10,471 nt of DNA from Bacteriovoracaceae bacterium UBA7695 (lineage in GTDB: Bacteria > Bdellovibrionota > Bacteriovoracia > Bacteriovoracales > Bacteriovoracaceae). The stretch lies in the NCBI GenBank assembly GCA_002482685.1, contig DLGL01000103.1, positions 2,397-12,867 of the forward strand, read 5' to 3'. Under the pieces are notes generated by a model. That model saw only the letters and a program-made list of their open reading frames with translations. It was not told the origin of the DNA and ran no database searches. Below, in pieces: positions 6,245 through 10,471 of this stretch; the first letter of the stretch is position 1, and the number at the start of each line of letters is the position of its first letter. A program made the translations under genes and the position numbers.

Positions 6245-8066
6245 GCAACTTCTGGCCCTCTTAATGGGGGCCTTTTTTTTTCCCTCTTTTGCATACTCTG
6301 TTGAATGGAAATCGAAAGAATGGCTTAAATTAGGCCGCTATCACACCACAATTTTTGGCGGATATGAATCAGAGGCCGATGGGCCAAGTTTTTTTCTGCA
6401 TCCACAGGGTCGCACACGACCTGATCTTGAATACAGCTCACTTTTGGAAGGTATTCAGTCCACTTCATTCACAGATGTCAACAAACACCCCTTATGCCGC
6501 TTCCCGGCCCGGGCAGCGTGGTTAGTTCAAAAACATCCGGAACTCAAAACTCCTGATGTTGAATGCGAAGACTTTAAAAAATTTCGCGACCGGGTTAGTG
6601 CCCGCTCAGTCTCCCTTGTGTTCTCTTCTTACTATTTAAATAATCCGGCTTCGAGCTTTGGGCATACTTTTGTGCGTCTTGGAAAGGATCCCTTTGAGAA
6701 CCGTAAATCTGGTGCTGCAACAGAGCTTTTAGATACAGGTATCAACTATGGTGCCAATACCGGGAATGCCAATGCTGTCACTTTTGCTCTAGGGGCCTTT
6801 GGTGGTCTCTTTTACGGAACCTATAATTCTATCCCCTATTACTACAAAGTCAGAGAGTACAATGATTTTGAATCCCGCGATCTCTGGACCTATCATTTAA
6901 ATTTTACTCAACCAGAGATTGATCAATTAGTTCGTCATATCTGGGAACTTGGGCATGCAGAATTTAAGTACTTCTTTCTGACAGAAAATTGCTCTTACCA
7001 TGCCTTAACGATGATGGAAGCTGTAAGACCTGGTCTTGAATTAGTTAAACACCTTCCTGACCGCTACATCATTCCGACAGATACACTTAAAGTTATTGTT
7101 GACCAAAAAATTGTCAGAGACATCAGCTACCGTCCATCGGCCAGCACCACCTTCTACCATCATTTAAATATGATGAATGAAGCTGAAAAACAGGAAATGA
7201 AAAACGTTCTGACAAAAAAAGAGATTTCCCAGGATCTGCCTGCGGAAAAGAAGGCCCTGGTCTATGACTCAGCTTTGAGTTTTATGGATTATAAGTTTGC
7301 TGAAGAAATTTTAAAGGACGAAAAAGAAGCTCAATCCCTTAAACGACCCATCCTCCTTGCTCGCTCTCAAATTCCCGTGAGGAGTCCAGAACCTGATTTT
7401 TCTCAGGAATCAAAGTTTAAGCCTCATGAAGGTCATGACTCCGGACGGCTCTCCCTTGGGGGATCTCGGGTTGATAATAAGTCCGTGGCCAACATCGCCT
7501 ACCGCTTTGCTTTTCATGACTTTCTTGATTACCAGCGCTCTTACATTCCTAATTCTAAAGTAGAAATGTTCAGCTTCCGCTCCACCACTGACGGCAAGGA
7601 CTTTGCAATTACAGATGCCAATATTGCTGATTATTATTCTCTCGGCTCATTTGATGAATATACAAAATCATTTTCCTGGAAGCTTAAATTTGGCCAATGG
7701 CAAACGTTTCAAAAAGGAGCTGATGGGTTCACAACTCACGGAACTCAAGCGGGGTATGGTTATAGCTACACAACCCGCTACTTCACGCCATTTATTCTGG
7801 CCACCGGTGAGGCCAGTTACGTCAGCGAGCATTTTCACAAGTTTAAGTTCACCTATGGTATCGATGCAGGACTGCTCATAAAATTTCACGACAATCTGCT
7901 ATTCAGCTCCTTTTATGAGCAGCGGTTTCATCCTTGGGAAGAAACTTTTTCAAAAAATGAATTGAGGCTCAGTAATGTGAATCATGCCGTCAGTGCCTTT
8001 TATAATGCTCAAACCAAGATCGGCTTTGCGGAATTTGGTTTCAACTACATGATCTATCTCAAATGA
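6234..8066 (+). CDS. DUF4105/Lnb-like exported protein with beta-strand-rich C-terminus
   Basis: This 610-residue exported protein has a signal peptide (MFSKQLLALLMGAFFFPSFA, about 1-22). The N-terminal part leads into a DUF4105 domain (about 120-300) with SVSLVFSSYYLNNPASSFGHTFVRLG (His144) and FFLTENCSYHALTMMEAVRPG (Asn252-Cys253, His256). A His followed about 110 residues later by Asn-Cys recalls permuted NlpC/P60-LRAT-type papain-fold enzymes, whose Cys forms thioesters. From memory, the domain is named for the Bacteroides lipoprotein N-acyltransferase Lnb. Residues about 400-610 are strand-rich with aromatic girdles and end GFAEFGFNYMIYLK, like an outer-membrane barrel. Acyltransferase activity is inference. 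The gene overlaps the second DUF3015 gene by 11 bases, shares ATGA with the next gene, has a weak ribosome binding site, and carries a terminator-like hairpin in its signal-peptide codons. Confidence 0.87.
   Translation: MFSKQLLALLMGAFFFPSFAYSVEWKSKEWLKLGRYHTTIFGGYESEADGPSFFLHPQGRTRPDLEYSSLLEGIQSTSFTDVNKHPLCRFPARAAWLVQKHPELKTPDVECEDFKKFRDRVSARSVSLVFSSYYLNNPASSFGHTFVRLGKDPFENRKSGAATELLDTGINYGANTGNANAVTFALGAFGGLFYGTYNSIPYYYKVREYNDFESRDLWTYHLNFTQPEIDQLVRHIWELGHAEFKYFFLTENCSYHALTMMEAVRPGLELVKHLPDRYIIPTDTLKVIVDQKIVRDISYRPSASTTFYHHLNMMNEAEKQEMKNVLTKKEISQDLPAEKKALVYDSALSFMDYKFAEEILKDEKEAQSLKRPILLARSQIPVRSPEPDFSQESKFKPHEGHDSGRLSLGGSRVDNKSVANIAYRFAFHDFLDYQRSYIPNSKVEMFSFRSTTDGKDFAITDANIADYYSLGSFDEYTKSFSWKLKFGQWQTFQKGADGFTTHGTQAGYGYSYTTRYFTPFILATGEASYVSEHFHKFKFTYGIDAGLLIKFHDNLLFSSFYEQRFHPWEETFSKNELRLSNVNHAVSAFYNAQTKIGFAEFGFNYMIYLK
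6254..6281 (+). terminator. Intrinsic terminator inside the DUF4105 signal-peptide codons
   Basis: GGCCCTC (6254-6260), loop TTAAT (6261-6265), GGGGGCC (6266-6272) form a seven-pair GC-rich stem with one G-U pair, directly followed by nine T (6273-6281). It lies 10 bases after the stop of the second DUF3015 gene but within the coding sequence of the next gene (codons for LLALLMGAFFF). The structure is as good as a normal Rho-independent terminator. Whether it terminates fully, partly, or only when the DUF4105 start is not translated is inference. Confidence 0.75.
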
Positions 8067-8887
8067 AAATTATCTTTCTTCTCTTAATTACTTCCTGTTC
8101 ACATCTTTTTTATCAACCAACAAAGATCTCGTATCTTGACCCTAGGAAATTTGTCGATGCCGTTGACAACATTTGGTTTCAATCTCAGGACGGCACCCGC
8201 CTCAACGGTTGGTGGATGCCTTCAAAGAAATTTGCCCCCAGAGGGACCATTGTTTTTTTTCATGGCAATGCTCAAAACATCTCGACTCACTTTCTGAATC
8301 TCGCGTGGATAACTAATGAGGGCTACAATGTCTTTATCTTTGATTACCGTGGTTACGGTGCCTCAGAAGGAAGCCCATCTCAAAAAGAAGTGAATGAAGA
8401 CTCACTGGCCGCTTTAGATAAAGGCTGGGAACTTCACCAGAAGACTTCCCCAAAAGAGAAATTTATTGTCTATGGTCAGAGTTTAGGTGGGGTTATTTCA
8501 CTCAGAGCAACTTCGGAATGGAAAAAGAAAAATGAAATTGACCTTCTGGTGCAAGATTCAACATTTATGTCCTACAAAGATATTGCCTTTGATAAACTTA
8601 CCGATCACTGGATAACATTTCTTATCTCACCCCTGGCCTTCGTTCTGGTTTCGGATGCTTATGCTTCAGATAAAGTCATAAAAAAAGTTAAAGTCCCACT
8701 TCTGGTGATTTCAGGGACTGATGATTTTGTTGTGCCTTTAAAGTTCTCTGAAGAGATCTACTCCGCTTCAAAATCTAAAAAGAAAATATTCTGGAAAATT
8801 AAAGATGGAATCCATGGAGATGTCTTTGCCTACCACTCCCACAAATACCGGGCAGACTTTCTGCAGCTGCTGGATTCACTCCCTTAG
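8063..8887 (+). CDS. Lipoprotein alpha/beta hydrolase (Bem46/ABHD-like)
   Basis: The 274-residue protein starts MKIIFLLLITSC, a short signal peptide with lipobox ITSC, so Cys12 should be lipidated and the enzyme tethered to a membrane facing the periplasm. The hydrolase domain has FFHGNAQN (oxyanion loop, 66-72), FDYRGYGASEGSPS, a GQSLGG elbow with Ser140, GTDDFVVP with the acid at Asp220/221 and DGIHGD with His251. This order and the YRGYGxSxG motif are those of the Bem46/ABHD12-13-17 group, several of which are thioesterases or lipases. The start overlaps the DUF4105 stop as ATGA and has no ribosome binding site, so translation is coupled. Its stop overlaps the convergent response-regulator stop by four bases. 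A role on acyl chains together with DUF4105 is inference. Confidence 0.9.
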   Translation: MKIIFLLLITSCSHLFYQPTKISYLDPRKFVDAVDNIWFQSQDGTRLNGWWMPSKKFAPRGTIVFFHGNAQNISTHFLNLAWITNEGYNVFIFDYRGYGASEGSPSQKEVNEDSLAALDKGWELHQKTSPKEKFIVYGQSLGGVISLRATSEWKKKNEIDLLVQDSTFMSYKDIAFDKLTDHWITFLISPLAFVLVSDAYASDKVIKKVKVPLLVISGTDDFVVPLKFSEEIYSASKSKKKIFWKIKDGIHGDVFAYHSHKYRADFLQLLDSLP

Positions 8888-9231
8888 TCGCAGTAACTCT
8901 GAACCAGCTCAATAATCGAATCAAAACTTGCAGGCTTTTTCAGAAGTCCTCTGGCACCCTTAATCAGGGTCATATCTGCTGTAGCGGAATGGATATAAAC
9001 AGGAATAGAGGCAAGTACTGCGTCCTTGGTGAGAATATCTAAAAATTCTATACCACCCATCACTGGCATCATTAAATCCAACAGAACAAGCCTTGGACGC
9101 TTACCTGTTTTGAGCACCTCAATGCCTTCTTTGCCGTTTTCTGCCGTCAGTACAGCGTACCCTTCTGTTACCAGAAGTTCTTTTAGGGTTTCTCTGATAT
9201 CGTGGTCATCTTCGATTATGAGAACTGACAT
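8884..9231 (-). CDS. Stand-alone CheY-like response regulator receiver
   Basis: This 115-residue protein is a single receiver domain: IIEDDHD (acidic pair Asp8/Asp9), LVLLDLMMPVMGG with phosphoacceptor Asp52, IHSA (Ser82, the Ser/Thr switch position) and LLKKPAS (Lys99). All phosphorylation residues are kept, and no output domain follows. Such orphan receivers act by protein-protein contact or in phosphorelays; nothing here shows the partner. A GGGAG ribosome binding site lies about eight bases before the ATG. It lies 89 bases downstream of lysR on the same strand, so it could be cotranscribed, and converges with the lipoprotein hydrolase. The histidine-kinase-like gene at 219-965 is too far away to be assumed as its partner. 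Confidence 0.93.
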   Translation of the reverse strand: MSVLIIEDDHDIRETLKELLVTEGYAVLTAENGKEGIEVLKTGKRPRLVLLDLMMPVMGGIEFLDILTKDAVLASIPVYIHSATADMTLIKGARGLLKKPASFDSIIELVQSYCD

Positions 9232-9320
9232 GAAGCTTCTCCCTCAAGGCCGGAAAATAGCATAAAAACCAAACTCGGAAATGGCCCAAAAAGATTGTCG
9301 AATATTTGTCCAGGCCAGTC

Positions 9321-10199
9321 TTAAAGCTTGAAACTCTGGATAAGTTTATTCGCTATGGGATTGGCCACGTTACGTTTCCCTGAAATAAGCCACACCTCAT
9401 CTGTGATCCCTTCCATCTCTTTAAGAATGATGAGTTGTTTATTCCGAACATAGTTATCAATGGCATCCTCCATAATCGCTATGACCCCATTTCCTGCAAT
9501 GGCCATATTTTTTTGTACGACTGTATCATCGGCCTCGCCCACCATATTGATCTTCATGTTATGGCGGTCAAAGTAATATTCAACCGATTGCCTAAGTGGG
9601 CTCCTCATCGTTGGAAGAATAAGTGGTACTGAATTAAAATGCTGGATCGGTTTGTTTCTTAAAAGTGAGAATGCAGGAGAGCCCGCGAGAACCACTTTAG
9701 ACTCAAGGATTTTCTTAGAGAAGAGAATAGATTTATTGCTGATGAGTGGCCTGTGATTTAAAAGAGCTATATCAAGCCTGTGGTTAATAACCCCTAAAGT
9801 CGTTTCCTCCAGCGAATCATCAAAGACTGAAACCTCAGAGACAAAATGCTTATAAATATAGGACGTTAGTTTGGAAATAAGATTTTTCGGCACAGAACTC
9901 TGCACCCCTATTTGAATCTTAATGTGCTTGTCGGCGCGGTCATTCAAGGTTGTAAGAAGTTCATTGCCCAGGTTAAATATTTGGGCAGCATAATCATAAA
10001 CAATCCTGCCAGCTTCCGTGGGTGCCAGCCTCTTATTTTGACGCTCAAAAAGTTTTCGGTCCAGCTGATCTTCAAGGGATTTGATCTGCATGCTTATCGA
10101 TGGCTGACCTACCCGAAGGAGCTCTGAAGCCTTCACAATACTTCCCTGCTCCACCACAACTTTGAAGTAGTAGAGATGGTGATAATTTAATTGTGCCAT
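9321..10199 (-). CDS. LysR-family transcriptional regulator, NhaR-like
   Basis: The 292-residue length is normal for the LysR family. The N-terminal winged helix-turn-helix reads LNYHHLYYFKVVVEQGSIVKASELL...QPSISMQIKSLEDQLDRKLFER (4-54), close in style to NhaR (NYNHLYYF, EGSVVxAAExL, KLFxRxxxxLxPSExG). The linker helix (GRIVYDYAAQIFNLGNELL) and a substrate-binding-like effector domain (about 90-292) follow. The related NhaR of enterobacteria responds to sodium/pH. Here the divergent neighbour is a beta-carbonic anhydrase, so a role in CO2/bicarbonate or pH response is more likely, by context only. AAAAGG six bases before the ATG is the ribosome binding site. Its TATAAT box (10222-10227, read on the minus strand) lies inside the palindrome 10218-10232, implying autoregulation. 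Confidence 0.92.
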   Translation of the reverse strand: MAQLNYHHLYYFKVVVEQGSIVKASELLRVGQPSISMQIKSLEDQLDRKLFERQNKRLAPTEAGRIVYDYAAQIFNLGNELLTTLNDRADKHIKIQIGVQSSVPKNLISKLTSYIYKHFVSEVSVFDDSLEETTLGVINHRLDIALLNHRPLISNKSILFSKKILESKVVLAGSPAFSLLRNKPIQHFNSVPLILPTMRSPLRQSVEYYFDRHNMKINMVGEADDTVVQKNMAIAGNGVIAIMEDAIDNYVRNKQLIILKEMEGITDEVWLISGKRNVANPIANKLIQSFKL

Positions 10200-10217
10200 G
10201 TTGGACCTTTTATACAG

Positions 10218-10232
10218 TTCAATTATATTGAA
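10218..10232. promoter_or_regulatory. LysR-type operator palindrome between lysR and carbonic anhydrase
   Basis: TTCAAT-TAT-ATTGAA is a perfect 15-base palindrome with the T-N11-A pattern of LysR boxes (T10219, A10231). A third half-site ATTGAA repeats at 10240-10245, 13 bases after the second arm. The palindrome centre is 64 bases before the predicted carbonic anhydrase start, the usual LysR recognition position, and it contains the lysR -10 box (TATAAT on the minus strand). Confidence 0.65.
10222..10227 (-). promoter_or_regulatory. Probable -10 box of lysR
   Basis: TATAAT on the minus strand, giving a start near 10215 and a leader of about 15 bases that contains the AAAAGG ribosome binding site. 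No good -35 box is seen at 16-18 bases. Confidence 0.5.
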
Positions 10233-10276
10233 TTATTGTATTGAAATTATGTAATTTTATCAAACTTAAAAATCTG

Positions 10277-10282
10277 TATACT
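10277..10282 (+). promoter_or_regulatory. Probable -10 box of carbonic anhydrase transcript
   Basis: TATACT matches five of six consensus bases; the predicted start is near 10289. There is no recognisable -35 box (ATTTTA or TTTTAT at 16-17 bases), as expected for a promoter that needs the LysR activator. Confidence 0.5.
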
Positions 10283-10305
10283 GTGGTCAAGAAAGGGGGC
10301 GCAAA

Positions 10306-10356
10306 ATGGGCGGCTGCCACCTGTATTCGAACACACTTAACACTAAAGAGGACTAA
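10306..10356 (+). CDS. Putative 16-residue leader peptide before carbonic anhydrase
   Basis: ATG at 10306-10308 opens a 16-codon frame, MGGCHLYSNTLNTKED, ending in TAA at 10354-10356, two bases before the carbonic anhydrase ATG. AAAGGGGG (10292-10299) is a strong ribosome binding site six bases before the leader ATG, and the predicted transcript start lies just upstream of it. The last codons (AAA GAG GAC) are at the same time the ribosome binding site of the carbonic anhydrase gene. Translation of this frame should therefore influence carbonic anhydrase translation. A peptide this short could arise by chance; no attenuator hairpin is evident. Confidence 0.45.
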   Translation: MGGCHLYSNTLNTKED

Positions 10357-10358
10357 AA

Positions 10359-10471
10359 ATGAAATCACTTACTAAAGAGCAGCAGCAACAGATTACTCCT
10401 GACTTAGGGCTGGATTTGCTCAAAAAAGGGAACGACCGCTTTATCAGTAACCTTAAGGTTAACCGGAACTT
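10359..10471 (+). CDS. Beta-carbonic anhydrase, N-terminal part only
   Basis: Only 37 codons are in the window. They read MKSLTKEQQQQITPDLG, then LDLLKKGNDRFISNLKVNRN, which matches the N-terminal helix of beta-class carbonic anhydrases (ALxxLKEGNxRFvxN...). The family interconverts CO2 and bicarbonate with a zinc held by Cys-His-Cys-Asp, but those residues lie beyond the right edge. No signal peptide is seen, so it is cytoplasmic. AAAGAGGA (10345-10352) is an excellent ribosome binding site six bases before the ATG. The divergent NhaR-like LysR regulator and its operator suggest activated expression. Confidence rests on a short but characteristic stretch. Confidence 0.8.
   Translation, partial: MKSLTKEQQQQITPDLGLDLLKKGNDRFISNLKVNRN

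Noticed and set aside
7668..7889. Antisense open frame inside the DUF4105 gene, and a similar one at 757-939 inside the kinase-like gene
   Set aside because: Both are frame shadows of genes with clear domains, and neither protein resembles anything known.
219..9231. Pairing of the kinase-like protein with the orphan receiver as a two-component system
   Set aside because: They lie about 8 kb apart in unrelated units, and nothing in the sequence links them.

Overview
The window looks like chromosomal DNA from an AT-leaning (roughly 40% GC) Gram-negative bacterium. My best guess is a predatory delta-like lineage (Bdellovibrionota, Bacteriovorax-like). The guess rests on the two secreted DUF3015 proteins, a DUF4105 outer-envelope protein, tandem M14-type metallopeptidases and an NhaR-like LysR regulator next to a beta-carbonic anhydrase. 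This is inference from gene content and protein style, not from a marker gene. I see no mobile element, tRNA, rRNA, CRISPR array or phage gene, and no gene-free stretch longer than about 155 bases.

Left part (1-1632, all minus strand): the 5' end of a small secreted protein, then a two-gene unit in which a beta-class glutathione S-transferase is followed after one base by a membrane-anchored histidine-kinase-like protein whose ATP-binding half is badly eroded. A plus-strand yaeQ gene (1743-2288) diverges from this unit. Its perfect TATAAT box ends exactly six bases before the ATG, so its mRNA is probably leaderless. yaeQ overlaps tail-to-tail with a minus-strand operon read from 5076 down to 2275: a DUF2817 M14-like metallopeptidase (also apparently leaderless), a second and distinct M14 carboxypeptidase, a 79-residue orphan protein and a small serine hydrolase.

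Middle part (5231-8887, plus strand): a tight four-gene envelope operon. Two paralogous four-cysteine DUF3015 secreted proteins are followed by a DUF4105/Lnb-like protein with His and Asn-Cys active-site-like motifs plus a beta-strand-rich C-terminus, and then by a predicted alpha/beta-hydrolase lipoprotein. A convincing intrinsic terminator (stem plus nine T) lies inside the signal-peptide codons of the DUF4105 gene. Transcription of the second half of the operon is therefore probably reduced or gated by translation. DUF4105 is the domain of a lipoprotein N-acyltransferase reported in Bacteroides, so this operon is the best candidate here for an incompletely described system: envelope acyl transfer or lipoprotein modification.

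Right part (8884-10471): a stand-alone CheY-like receiver and an NhaR-like LysR regulator on the minus strand, then a divergent beta-carbonic anhydrase that runs off the window. The lysR/carbonic anhydrase intergenic region holds a 15-bp LysR-type palindrome centred about 64 bases before the predicted carbonic anhydrase start point and overlapping the lysR -10 box. It also holds a well-formed 16-codon leader ORF, with its own ribosome binding site, ending two bases before the carbonic anhydrase ATG.
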